From CAYRPN01 sp964426135 (GTDB lineage Bacteria > Planctomycetota > Phycisphaerae > Phycisphaerales > Phycisphaeraceae), in contig CAYRPN010000086.1 of assembly GCA_964426135.1 (NCBI GenBank), positions 1-25,023 of the forward strand: DNA of 25,023 nucleotides. The letters are read 5' to 3'. The first letter of the stretch is position 1; the number at the start of each line of letters is the position of its first letter. Below the pieces are notes generated by a model. The model saw only the letters and a program-made list of their open reading frames with translations. It was not told the origin of the DNA and ran no database searches. This document shows positions 7,384 through 17,700 of this stretch, in pieces. The position numbers and the translations under genes are program-made.

Positions 7384-10300
7384 GTGAATGGCGTGGTGAC
7401 CTCGACGAAGGAAGATTTCTTGGAACCCCAAGCCCATCGCCCATGGCGTCTCTCCAAGGCGCCTGAACACCGTCCCCGCCCCGCCCGCCGCAAGGCCGCG
7501 CGGAGCGCCGCGATCACGCCGCGCTGCGAAGCACTGGAAGCCAGGCTCCTGCTCAGCGGCAGCCTGCTCATCACCGAGTTCCAGGCGTCCAACAACTCCA
7601 CCCTCGCCGATGTCGATGGCCAGTTCAACGACTGGATCGAACTGCAGAACACCTCCACCGCCCCGCTGAATCTCTCCGGCTGGAAGCTGCGCGACACCAA
7701 CGCCAGTTGGACGTTCCCCAGCAAGATCCTGGCGCCCGGCGAGGCCGTCATCGTCTTCGCCTCGGACAAGAACCGCACCAATCCCGCAGCCCAGTTGCAC
7801 ACCAATTTCAAACTCAGCGCCGGCGGCGAACTGCTCGAACTCGTCCAGCCCAACGGCACCATCGCGCAGAGCTTCAATCCCTTTCCGGAGCAGTTCGAGG
7901 ACATCTCCTTCGGCCTGGAGCAGACCAGCACCACGCTGCTGGGCCCCGGCGCGCCCGTGGCGTTCAAAGTGCCCACCGCCGGCGATGCCGCAACCCTCGC
8001 CACCTGGATGCAGCCGGCGTTCGACGATTCCGCCTTCGCCACTACCGTCAGCGTGCCGACCTCGACCGTGCTGTTGACGGAAATCTCCACCGGCTCCAAC
8101 GACTACCTGGAAGTCCACAACGTCTCATCGCAGGCGATCAACACCACGAACTGGAAACTGGCGGTCGGCGACAATTCGTCGAGCATCAACTCGGTCAATT
8201 CGGTGGTCAGGACGCTGCCCTCGCAGTTGCTGGCGAACCAGGTGCAGTACTACAGCGACGTGGGCACCGAGCCCGCCGCCAACCAATGGGGCACCAGCAT
8301 CAGTTGGCCCACGACGAGCAACGGGTGGGCGATGCTGCTGGATCAGAACAACGCGGTGGTGGACTTCGTGGTGTGGGGCTTTTCCGCCACCAACATCGCA
8401 GCATTCAACGTGACGATCAACGGCACGAACATCACCGCCGCGGACCTGCCGTGGTCGGGCAGCGCTGCGTCGGCGTCCACGGCAACCAGCAGCAACTCGA
8501 TCAAGCGCACGGGTACAGCGGACAGCAACACCAGCGCCAATTGGGCCGTCAGCAGCCCACAGAGCAAGGGCACCACCAACGCGGGGCTGACCGTGCCATT
8601 CCCCAACGGCAGCACCCCGGCGCTGACCGGCATCGGCTACGTCACCGGCGGCACGGGCGGGCCGTTCAATGTTTCGGTCTACAAGGCCGCCGGCGCGATC
8701 AACAATCTGACGGAAGCCGAGGCCGTCATCGCCACGCCGGCGCTGCAAGCGTCCGTCAGCAGCGGCCTATTTAATGTCGTCAACTTCCTGGGCACCGGCG
8801 CTGTCGGCAACTACAGCGGCGACGCGGTCTATCCCGGCTCGACCACCGGCCAGGACGTGGACGATTACGTCAGCCTGTCCACCGGCAAAATCTACATTCC
8901 CCGCGCCGGCATCTGGACCTTCGGCGTCAGCAGCGACGATGGATTCCGACTCGATGTCAGCGGCAACGGCGTCAGCCTGCGCACCGAGTTCGACGGTCTG
9001 CGCGGTGCGGCCAACACGCTGGGCACGCTGAATGTCCCCGTCGCCGGCGTCTACGATTTCCGCCTGATCCAGTTCGATCACCAGGGCGGCTCGTCCGTGG
9101 AGTTCTTCGCCGCCGAGGGTTCCTTCAGCACGTTCAGCGCCGCCAGCTTCGACCTGGTCGGCGATGTGTCCAGCGGCGGCCTGGCGGGCGCGGGCATCGC
9201 CGCCGAGGTGCGGACGAACCTGGGCGCGGCGATGCAGGGCGTCAACGCGTCGCTATGGACGCGCATCGACTTCAATGTCGCCGATCCAGCCGCGTTCGAT
9301 TCGCTGGCGCTGCAGATGAAGTACGACGCGGGCTTCGTGGCGTATCTCAATGGTGTGGAAGTGGCGCGGCGCAACGCCCCCGCCACTCTCGCCTTTAACT
9401 CCGCCGCCACCCTCGAGCGAACCGACGAGTCGGCGATCGTTTTCGAATCGATCAACATCACCACGTTCCTCTCGAACCTGCTCGCGGGCAACAACGTGCT
9501 GGCGATCCACGGGCTCAACAGCAGCGCCGGCGACGCCGATTTCCTCATCCTGCCGCAGATCGTCGCGGGCGCCACAGGCACGCAGCTCCAGTACTTCAGC
9601 ACCGCCACCCCCGGCGCGACCAACGCCGCCGGCGTCATCGCCTTCGTGAAGGACACGAAGTTCAGCCACGACCGCGGCTTTTACGATGCCCCGTTCCAGC
9701 TCACCATCACAACCAACACCGAAGACGCGGTGATCCGATTCACCACCGATGGCACAACGCCCAGCGCCACCGTGGGCACGATCTACACCGGCCCGATCAC
9801 CATTGACAAGACGACGGTGCTGCGCGCCATCGCCACCAGGACGGGGTTCCAACCGACGGACGTGGACACGCAGAGCTATTTCTTCGTCAGCGACATTCTC
9901 CAGCAGCCGGCGACCGCGCCGGCGGGCTGGCCGGCGGCGGGATCGCTCAACGGTCAGGTACTCGATTACGGCATGGACCCGGACATCGTGAACAACGCGA
10001 CCTGGGGGCCGCAGCTCGCCGCGGCGCTGATCGACATCCCCACCATGTCGATCGTCACCGACGTGGCCCACATGTTCAGCGCCACCACCGGCATCTACGT
10101 CAACGCGGACCAGGACAGCATCGTCTGGGAGCGACCGACTTCGCTGGAGCTGATCGATCCGCAGGGCGACGAAGAAGGTTTCCAGATCAACGCCGGCATC
10201 CGCATCCGCGGCGGCTACAGCCGAAGCGACGGCAATCCCAAGCACTCCTTCCGCTTCTTCTTTCGCGAGGAGTACGGCGACAGCAAGCTCAACTACGCCC

Positions 10301-13300
10301 TCTTCGGCGAGGAAGGCTCCGACTCCTTCGACAAGATCGACTTCCGCACGGCGCAGAACTATTCGTGGAGCTTCGGCGGCGACGCGCGGAACATCATGAA
10401 CCGCGACGTGTTCAGCCGGGATGTCCAGCGCGACCTGGAAGATCCCTACACCCGCAGCCGGTACTACCACGTCTACATCAACGGACAGTACTGGGGCATG
10501 TACCAGACGCAGGAGCGCGCCGAAGCCGCGTACGCGGCGGATTACTTCGGCGGTGAACCGGAGGATTACGACGTCGTCAAGGTCGAAGCCGGGCCTTACA
10601 CCATCAACGCGACCGACGGCAACCTGACGGCGTGGAACGCGTTCTGGACGCTGGCGGGCCAGGGCTTCGAGACGGACGCCAAGTATTTTGCCGTGCAGGG
10701 CAAGAACCCCGACGGCACCCGCAACCCCGCTCTGCCCGTCTACCTCGATCAGGACAACCTGATCGACTACATGATCATCATTCTCTACGGCGGCAACCTC
10801 GACGCCCCCATCTCCAACTTCCTCAGCAATGCCAGTCCGAACAACTGGTACGGCGTCTACAACCACACCACCCAGGATCAAGGCTTCAAGTTCTTCGCCC
10901 ACGACAGCGAGCACACGATCCTGGTGAGCAACCTGAACACGGACCGCAACGGCCCGTTCCCCGCCGGCAACACGTTCGACAAGAGCAACCCGCAGTGGAT
11001 CCACCAGAAGCTGATGTCGCATCCGGAGTACCGCATGCGCTTCGCCGACCGCGTGCAGGAGCTCCTCTTCAACGACGGGCCGCTGACGGTGGAGAACAAC
11101 ATCGAACGGTTCCTTTCCCGCGCCGACGAAATCGACACCGCGATCATCGCCGAGTCGGCACGCTGGGGCGACGCCAAGGTGACCACGCCCTTCACCAAGG
11201 ATCACTGGCAGGCGGAGATCAACAACCTCGTCGCCAATTACTTTCCGCAGCGCGGCAACATCTTCCTGAACCAGCTCAAGGCCACCGTCCTGCCCGACAA
11301 CGGCGGCAGCGCGCCGCTGTTCCCCTCCATCAGCGCCCCAAGCTTCAACACGCACGGCGGCATCGTCGGCCCGAGCTTCCCCCTCACCATCGCCGCGCCG
11401 GCGGGCACGATCTACTACACGATGGACGGCTCGGACCCGCGGTTGCCGGGCGGGGCGATCAATCCCAACGCCCTTATTTTCAACAGCACCACGACGAGCA
11501 GCACCCTGATCCCCGCCGGTTCGAACTGGAAATACTTCGACGACGGCGTCGACCTGGGCACGCTCTGGCGCAACAGCGACTTCGACGACAGCCTCTGGCC
11601 CAGCGGGCCGGGGCAACTCGGCTACGGCGACGGCGACGAGGCCACCGTCGTGGACTTCGGCCCCAACGCCGCCAGCAAATACGTCACCACCTACTTCCGC
11701 AAGACGTTCAGCGTCACCGACGCCCAGCGCGTCACCGGCCTGACCCTGCGGATGATCTACGACGACGGCGCCAACGTCTTCATCAACGGCCAGCGCGTGC
11801 TCAGCGCCAACCTCGCCGCCGACGCCGCATTCGGCACCCTGGCGCTGTCGAACCGGGCCGCACCCGACGAAAGCTCCTTCTTCAACTTCACCATCGATCC
11901 TTCCGTGCTGGTCGATGGCGCGAACACCATCGCCGTGGAGATGCATCAGGCGCTGGTGGACAGCGCCGACCTGGGTTTCGACATCGAGCTGACCGTGCAG
12001 GAGTTCCAGGGCGAGCCCATCGCGCTCAACGCCTCGGGGCCAGTGCGAACGCGGGCGCTCAATGGCGCCGAATGGTCGGCGATCACCGAGGCGCAGTTCC
12101 TGGTCAACACGCCGCCCACCAGCGCGAACCTCGTCATCACCGAGGTGAACTACAACCCCACTTCCGCCACGGACGCGGAACTGGCCGCCATCGCGGGAGT
12201 CACCGCGTCCGAGTTCGAGTTCATCGAGCTGATGAACATCGGCCAGGACGTGCTCGATCTCTTCGGCCTGCGTTTCTCCGCCGGCGTTCAGTTCGATTTC
12301 TCCGACAGCGCCATTTCCACGCTTGCACCCGGACAGCGCGTGCTGGTGGTCGCCAACCCCGCCGCGTTCGAACTGCGCTACGGCGCAGCCTCCGGCGACC
12401 TGCCCGTCGCGGGCGAGTATGTCGGTCAACTGGACGATGCCGGCGAACAGATCACGCTTGTCAACAGCGCCGGCGAAATCGTCGCCGACTTCATCTACGG
12501 CGACTCCGGCGCCTGGCCGGGGCGCGCCGATGGCGGCGGCTCCACACTGGAAGTGGCGAATCCGACGAACGCCCCCGTCGCCTACAACGATGCAGATTCC
12601 TGGCGATCCAGCAGCGAAGTCGGCGGCACGCCCGGCGCCGCGGGGCTGGGGCCGGACAACCGCATCATCATCAACGAGGTGCTCTCGCACACCGACCTGC
12701 CGCTGAAAGACTCGATCGAACTCTTCAACACCACGGGCGCGGCGATCAACGTCGGCGGCTGGTACATCACCGATTCCACCGGCACGCTGGCGAAGTTCCG
12801 CATTCCCAACGGCACGATCATCGCGGCGGGCGGATATCTGATCTTCGACGAGGACGATTTCAACCCCGGCCTCGGCACGCTGCCGGGTGATTTCTCCTTC
12901 AACGCGGCGCACGGCGACAATGCGTACCTGCTGCAGGCGGACCCGGCGACGGGCATGCTGCAGCGCTTCGTGGACGCGGTGGAGTTCGGCGCGCAGAAGA
13001 ACGGCGAATCGTGGGGCCGGTTCCCCAACGGCGACGCCGCGGGCAAGCTGACGCCGATGCTGTCGCGCACGCTCGGCAGCGCCAACGCCCAGCCGCGCGT
13101 CGGCCCGATCGTCATCAGCGAGGTCATGTATCAGCCGACCGATCCGGGCAATCTGCCCCTGGGCATGACGGTGAACCAGCTCGAGTTCGTGGAGATTTTC
13201 AACCCCACCGCCGCGCCGGTGAGCCTGCTGGAATGGCGTTTGCGCGGCGGGGTGGACTACGACTTCGATCCGACGCCGGGGACCGGCCGAACGCTGGGCG

Positions 13301-14664
13301 CGGGGCAGGCGCTGGCGGTGATCTCGTTCGATCCGAACGATCCCTTGAACGCCGGCAAGCTCAGCGCGTTCCGCGCGTACTACGGCATCGACGCGTCGGT
13401 GCCGCTCGTCGGGCCGTTTGCAGGCGACCTGAACAACGCCGGCGAATCCGTGCGGCTCGAGCGGCCTGACGAGCCGCCCTCCGACGAACCGGGATTCTTC
13501 CCGCGCCTTCTGGAAGACGAAGCGGACTATGGCGTGATCGCGCCGTGGCCCACGACGCCCGCCGGCGGCGGCGATTCGCTGACGCGAAAACTGCCCGCGT
13601 CCTTCGGCAGCCTGGCGACGAGCTTCGTCGCCCAGGCGCCCACGCCCGGCACGCAGCCGCCCAGCGATCTGACCGCGCCGACGATCATCGGCGCCTGGGT
13701 CAGCGGCGGTCAATGGACGCCCGCGTTCAAGACGTTCCTCGCCGACAACGGCCTGGGCGAACATGGCCTTGGATTGAGCGTCGGCGCGACGCAGCTTCGC
13801 ACACTGGCGTGGACAAGCATCAACCAGGTCAGCATCCGCTTCAGCGAGGATGTTGTCGTGGATCAGGACGACCTTGTGCTCAGGGGCGTGACCACGCCCA
13901 CCGTGGCCGCGAGCAGCTTCAGCTACGACAGCGTCCTGCACCTGGCGACGTGGACGCTCCAGAGCACGGGACTTGGCCGGGACAAGTGGCTGATCGACGT
14001 GGCGGACACGGTTGCCGACACGGCGGGCAACGCGCTCGACGGCGACTGGATGACGGAAGTCAGCACTTTCGCCGCGGGCAGCGGCAACGGCGTGGCGGGC
14101 GGACGGTTCCTGTTTCGGTTCAACGTCCTGCCCGGCGACATCGACGGCAACACCTTCGTGCAGAGCAACGACGTCATCAACGTCCGCAACGGCCAGTTCA
14201 AATCGACGACCACCGCGGGTTACAACTATCGCCTCGATCTGAACGCCAACGGCTCTGTGCAGAGCAATGACCTGATCACCGCGCGCAACAGCCAGTTCAC
14301 GTTCCTGCCCCCGGGCGAACCGACCGGCGGCGCTTCCGGCGCAACCGTGGCGATGAGCGCGGCGGCGGCGGCACCGACAAGCGCGCCGGCTTTGGTCACC
14401 ACGGCGGCGAATGGCGAGGCCCAGGCGAACAGCGCGTCAACCCGGCAGGCGGCGCTCGCGTCGTTCGGCCTGGTTCACATCGCGCGGCAGACGCCCCTCC
14501 CCAACGCCCCGGCCGGCTTCACCCGTGTTCAGCCGCTCTTCATCTTCATGCGCGATCATCAGACCCGCCGCGACACCAACGACATTCATCGGCGACGCGG
14601 CGTTCCGGTCGGCATCGACGAATCGAACGACGTCATCAGAGAGACCGAATCGGCCCAACCTTGA
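7384..14664 (+). CDS. Giant CotH-kinase/LTD/dockerin surface protein (2426 aa)
   Basis: The longest frame begins with GTG 7384; GTG 7393 has an AAGGTG 6 nt upstream and may be the true start. A basic leader ends in LEARLLLS (about 52-59). Domains in order: LTD (60-175), second LTD-like (225-340), PA14-like (412-577, with GIWTFGVSSDDGFRLDV), jelly-roll domain with FVAYLNGVEVAR (615-730), chitobiase-C-like domain (758-835), CotH kinase (about 886-1300), second chitobiase-C-like domain (1314-1370), a galactose-binding-like module starting NWKYFDDG (1374-1540), three more LTDs (1580-1740, 1760-1880, 1909-2085), a Big_5-like domain (2096-2243), and dockerin-like loops at 2252-2263 and 2285-2296. 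The CotH core has D1140 (GGNLDAP) and D1174 (HDSEHT), candidate catalytic/metal residues by comparison with the CotH family. CotH proteins are atypical kinases that phosphorylate secreted or surface proteins. A basic tail of about 115 residues follows the dockerin. It is probably exported; the route is unknown. Confidence 0.9.
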   Translation: MNGVVTSTKEDFLEPQAHRPWRLSKAPEHRPRPARRKAARSAAITPRCEALEARLLLSGSLLITEFQASNNSTLADVDGQFNDWIELQNTSTAPLNLSGWKLRDTNASWTFPSKILAPGEAVIVFASDKNRTNPAAQLHTNFKLSAGGELLELVQPNGTIAQSFNPFPEQFEDISFGLEQTSTTLLGPGAPVAFKVPTAGDAATLATWMQPAFDDSAFATTVSVPTSTVLLTEISTGSNDYLEVHNVSSQAINTTNWKLAVGDNSSSINSVNSVVRTLPSQLLANQVQYYSDVGTEPAANQWGTSISWPTTSNGWAMLLDQNNAVVDFVVWGFSATNIAAFNVTINGTNITAADLPWSGSAASASTATSSNSIKRTGTADSNTSANWAVSSPQSKGTTNAGLTVPFPNGSTPALTGIGYVTGGTGGPFNVSVYKAAGAINNLTEAEAVIATPALQASVSSGLFNVVNFLGTGAVGNYSGDAVYPGSTTGQDVDDYVSLSTGKIYIPRAGIWTFGVSSDDGFRLDVSGNGVSLRTEFDGLRGAANTLGTLNVPVAGVYDFRLIQFDHQGGSSVEFFAAEGSFSTFSAASFDLVGDVSSGGLAGAGIAAEVRTNLGAAMQGVNASLWTRIDFNVADPAAFDSLALQMKYDAGFVAYLNGVEVARRNAPATLAFNSAATLERTDESAIVFESINITTFLSNLLAGNNVLAIHGLNSSAGDADFLILPQIVAGATGTQLQYFSTATPGATNAAGVIAFVKDTKFSHDRGFYDAPFQLTITTNTEDAVIRFTTDGTTPSATVGTIYTGPITIDKTTVLRAIATRTGFQPTDVDTQSYFFVSDILQQPATAPAGWPAAGSLNGQVLDYGMDPDIVNNATWGPQLAAALIDIPTMSIVTDVAHMFSATTGIYVNADQDSIVWERPTSLELIDPQGDEEGFQINAGIRIRGGYSRSDGNPKHSFRFFFREEYGDSKLNYALFGEEGSDSFDKIDFRTAQNYSWSFGGDARNIMNRDVFSRDVQRDLEDPYTRSRYYHVYINGQYWGMYQTQERAEAAYAADYFGGEPEDYDVVKVEAGPYTINATDGNLTAWNAFWTLAGQGFETDAKYFAVQGKNPDGTRNPALPVYLDQDNLIDYMIIILYGGNLDAPISNFLSNASPNNWYGVYNHTTQDQGFKFFAHDSEHTILVSNLNTDRNGPFPAGNTFDKSNPQWIHQKLMSHPEYRMRFADRVQELLFNDGPLTVENNIERFLSRADEIDTAIIAESARWGDAKVTTPFTKDHWQAEINNLVANYFPQRGNIFLNQLKATVLPDNGGSAPLFPSISAPSFNTHGGIVGPSFPLTIAAPAGTIYYTMDGSDPRLPGGAINPNALIFNSTTTSSTLIPAGSNWKYFDDGVDLGTLWRNSDFDDSLWPSGPGQLGYGDGDEATVVDFGPNAASKYVTTYFRKTFSVTDAQRVTGLTLRMIYDDGANVFINGQRVLSANLAADAAFGTLALSNRAAPDESSFFNFTIDPSVLVDGANTIAVEMHQALVDSADLGFDIELTVQEFQGEPIALNASGPVRTRALNGAEWSAITEAQFLVNTPPTSANLVITEVNYNPTSATDAELAAIAGVTASEFEFIELMNIGQDVLDLFGLRFSAGVQFDFSDSAISTLAPGQRVLVVANPAAFELRYGAASGDLPVAGEYVGQLDDAGEQITLVNSAGEIVADFIYGDSGAWPGRADGGGSTLEVANPTNAPVAYNDADSWRSSSEVGGTPGAAGLGPDNRIIINEVLSHTDLPLKDSIELFNTTGAAINVGGWYITDSTGTLAKFRIPNGTIIAAGGYLIFDEDDFNPGLGTLPGDFSFNAAHGDNAYLLQADPATGMLQRFVDAVEFGAQKNGESWGRFPNGDAAGKLTPMLSRTLGSANAQPRVGPIVISEVMYQPTDPGNLPLGMTVNQLEFVEIFNPTAAPVSLLEWRLRGGVDYDFDPTPGTGRTLGAGQALAVISFDPNDPLNAGKLSAFRAYYGIDASVPLVGPFAGDLNNAGESVRLERPDEPPSDEPGFFPRLLEDEADYGVIAPWPTTPAGGGDSLTRKLPASFGSLATSFVAQAPTPGTQPPSDLTAPTIIGAWVSGGQWTPAFKTFLADNGLGEHGLGLSVGATQLRTLAWTSINQVSIRFSEDVVVDQDDLVLRGVTTPTVAASSFSYDSVLHLATWTLQSTGLGRDKWLIDVADTVADTAGNALDGDWMTEVSTFAAGSGNGVAGGRFLFRFNVLPGDIDGNTFVQSNDVINVRNGQFKSTTTAGYNYRLDLNANGSVQSNDLITARNSQFTFLPPGEPTGGASGATVAMSAAAAAPTSAPALVTTAANGEAQANSASTRQAALASFGLVHIARQTPLPNAPAGFTRVQPLFIFMRDHQTRRDTNDIHRRRGVPVGIDESNDVIRETESAQP
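12121..14310 (+). repeat. Duplicated C-terminal cassette, copy 1 (three LTDs, Big_5-like, dockerin)
   Basis: This stretch encodes the last three LTDs, the Big_5-like domain and the dockerin of the first CotH protein. It matches 22087-24210 domain for domain and has near-identical DNA blocks, such as TGGCGATCCAGCAGCGAAGT in both and TCGTGGGGCCGGTTCCCCAA in both. Copy 1 has a few insertions, for example in the first LTD. It is a paralogous cassette shared between neighbouring genes. Confidence 0.85.
14137..14271 (+). other. Dockerin-like calcium-loop pair in the first CotH protein
   Basis: Two EF-hand-like 12-residue loops, DIDGNTFVQSND (2252-2263) and DLNANGSVQSND (2285-2296), are 33 residues apart. 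Each has Asp/Asn at the usual calcium-ligand positions. This is the layout of type I dockerins, which bind cohesin domains. The loop pair is embedded before a disordered Ala/Thr/Pro-rich tail rather than being strictly C-terminal. Confidence 0.75.
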
Positions 14665-14742
14665 ACCCCTGATCCCTCACACGAGGACTCGGAGCGGAGA
14701 AAGCAAGTTCCGGCGGCGAGCGCGGCACCGAAGAGAGACACC

Positions 14743-17700
14743 ATGTCCCGCACACGTCAATCCCATCGTCGTCGGCGAAACGCCGGCGTCACCGTCACGC
14801 CCCAGCAATGCTTGTTCGAGCCGCTGGAGCCCAGGCGATTGCTGTCGGCAGGCGACGCGCCGGGCAACATCGTCATCAGCGAGATCATGTACCACCCTTC
14901 CTCGGAGAACAGCGCCGAGGAATACATCGAACTCTTCAACCGCAGCGCCGCCGCGATCAACGTCAACGGCTGGCAGTTCACCAACGGCGTGGAGTTCACG
15001 CTGCCCAATGTCGCCATCCCCGCCGGCGGACGGCTGGTGGTGGCGGCGGACCTGGCGGCGTTCAGCGCGAAGTACCCAAGCGTGACCAACGTGGTGGGCG
15101 GGTGGTTCCCGCTGGGGGGCGAACTGAGCAACCGCGGCGAGGAGATCGAACTGTTCGACAACCTGGGCGTGCGGGCTGATCGCGTGACCTACGCTGACGA
15201 AGGCGCATGGGCCCAGCGCGCCAGGGGCGCGCTCGACCTGGGCCACGAAGGCTGGGAATGGGCGGCCAATCACGACGGCCTGGGCAGTTCGCTGGAACTG
15301 ATCAACGCCAATGTGACCAACGATCACGGCGGCAACTGGGGGTCGAGCATGACGAGCCAGGGCACGCCCGGCGCGGCCAACTCCATCGCGGCGACGGACA
15401 TCGCTCCGATGGTGGTGGATGTGGCGCATCTGCCGGCGATCCCGCGCTCCACCGACAGCGTCACGGTCACGGCCCGGCTCGTCGATGAGCTGACCACGGG
15501 CCTCAGCGCGACCCTGCGCTGGCGCGTCGATGGCACGACGACGTTCAACACCACGACGATGTTCGACGACGGCCTGCACGGCGACGGCGCCGCGGGCGAC
15601 CGGGTGTACGGCGCGACCATTCCGCCGCAGGCGAATAACGCGGTGGTGGAGTTTTATGTGGAAGGCCGCGACGCCGGCGCCAAGTTGCGCACGTTCCCCG
15701 GCCCGATCCAGCAGACGGGCTTGCAGCAGGCGAATCTGCTGTACCAGGTGGACAACACGTTCGACCCGGCGGTCGCCTGGGTTCCCGGCAGCCAGCCGAT
15801 TTACAAGCTCATCATGACCGAGGCGGAGCGCGCGGAACTGGCGGACATCGGCGAAGGCAACGAGGCGGAGGTGCAGAGCAACGCGCAGATGAACGCGACG
15901 TTCATCTCGATCGACGGCGTGGACATCAAGGTGCGGTACCAGACGGGCGTGCGCAACCGCGGCAACGGCAGCCGGGTGGGGCCGCCGAACAATTACCGCG
16001 TGGGGTTCAGCAGCGACGACCGCTGGAAGGACGTGGACTCGGCGAACATCAACAACCGGTACAGCTGGCTCCAGGCGATCGGCAGCGCGATCGCGCAGTT
16101 GGCCGGCGTCCCCTCCGCCGACGCCGTCGCCATTCAGCTTCGCATCAACAACGTCAACCGCGCGTTGACGACGAACCTGATGTATGGCTCGTACGTGCAT
16201 CTGGAGCCCCTGGGCAGCGACTTCGCCGACCATCAATTCGAAGGCGACAGCGAAGGCAATCTCTACCGCATCCGCGACGACGACGGCACCGGCGACGAAG
16301 GCGATCTGAAATACGAAGGGACGGATCCCAACTCCTACCGCAACACCTATTTCAAGGCGACGAACGAGGAACTGGACGACTGGTCCGACCTGATCCACAT
16401 GCTGGATGTGCTCAACAACACCAATACCGGCGCGGGCTACCTCGACGCGATCCGGCAGGTGATCGACGTGGAGCAGTGGGCGCGGTACATCGCCATCGAC
16501 ACGCTGATGGGCAACATGGAAGGCGGACTGAACCGCGGCACGGGCGACGACTTCGCGATGTACCGCGGGCTGAAGGACACGCGGTTCCAACTGGTGTTCC
16601 ACGACCTGGACACGATCCTGGGCCAGGGCGACTTCGCGCCTGAGCCGACGCGCAGCATTTTCACCTACACCGCGAATCCGGGACTGGCGAAGTTCCTCGG
16701 TTCGCAGGAAGTCGTGCCGATTTACTACGAGCAGATTCTGGACCTGATGGACAAGGTCTACAACCCGGCGGTGATAAATCCGCTGATCGATCAGATTCTG
16801 GGCGCGTTCGTGCCCGAATCGGTGCGCACGGCGATGAAGCAGTATGTGGTGGATCGCCGCGCCAGCGTGCTGACGCAGATTCCGCGCAGCTTCACGGTCG
16901 CCTCGGCGCTGACGCAGGTGGATGGCTACTTCCGCTCCACGGCGGCCGGCGCGTCGCTGACGGGCACGTTCGACACGGTGACGACGCAGAGCGTGCTGGT
17001 GAACGGCATTGAGGCGACGCTCAACCGCGTCAACGGCACATGGGGCGTGGCGGGCGGCACGGCGGTGACGCAGACGATCGTGCCGGCGGGGTCGACGTGG
17101 AAATATCTGGACAACGGCAGCAACCAGGGCACCGCGTGGAGAGCCAGCGCGTTCAATGATGCCACCTGGGCTAGCGGACCGGCGCAACTGGGCTACGGCG
17201 ACAACGACGAGGCCACGGTGGTCAACGGCGGGCCGTCGACCGCGCGATTCACCACGACCTATTTCCGCCGCTCGTTCACGGTCGCCGATCCATCCATCTT
17301 CACCGCCGCGACGCTGCGACTCCTGCGCGACGACGGCGCGGTGGTGTATCTGAACGGCACCGAGATCGCCCGCAGCAACATGCCCACCGGCACGATCAGC
17401 AGCACCACACTGGCCAGCACCAACGTCGGCGGCGCCGACGAGAGCACGTTCTTCACCTTCTCCATCAGCCCCAGCCTGCTCGTGGCGGGCAACAATGTGC
17501 TGGCGGTGGAGGTGCATCAGAACAACGCGTCCAGCACGGACGTCTCCTTCGATCTCGAACTGCTCGGGCAGACCGCGGCGACCACCGGCGGCGGCATCCC
17601 GCTTAATCCGGGCGTCAACCGCGTGCTGGTGCAGGCGTTCGACCAGACGCACGGCAACGGCAATGAAATGAACCGCGGCACGATCGACATCTGGTACGAC

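Noticed and set aside
9253..13941. Long minus-strand open frame (1562 codons) opposite the first CotH giant
   Set aside because: Its translation is Arg/Gly/Val/His-rich with no recognisable domain, while the plus strand encodes well-defined LTD, CotH and dockerin domains. It is an antisense shadow caused by high third-position GC.
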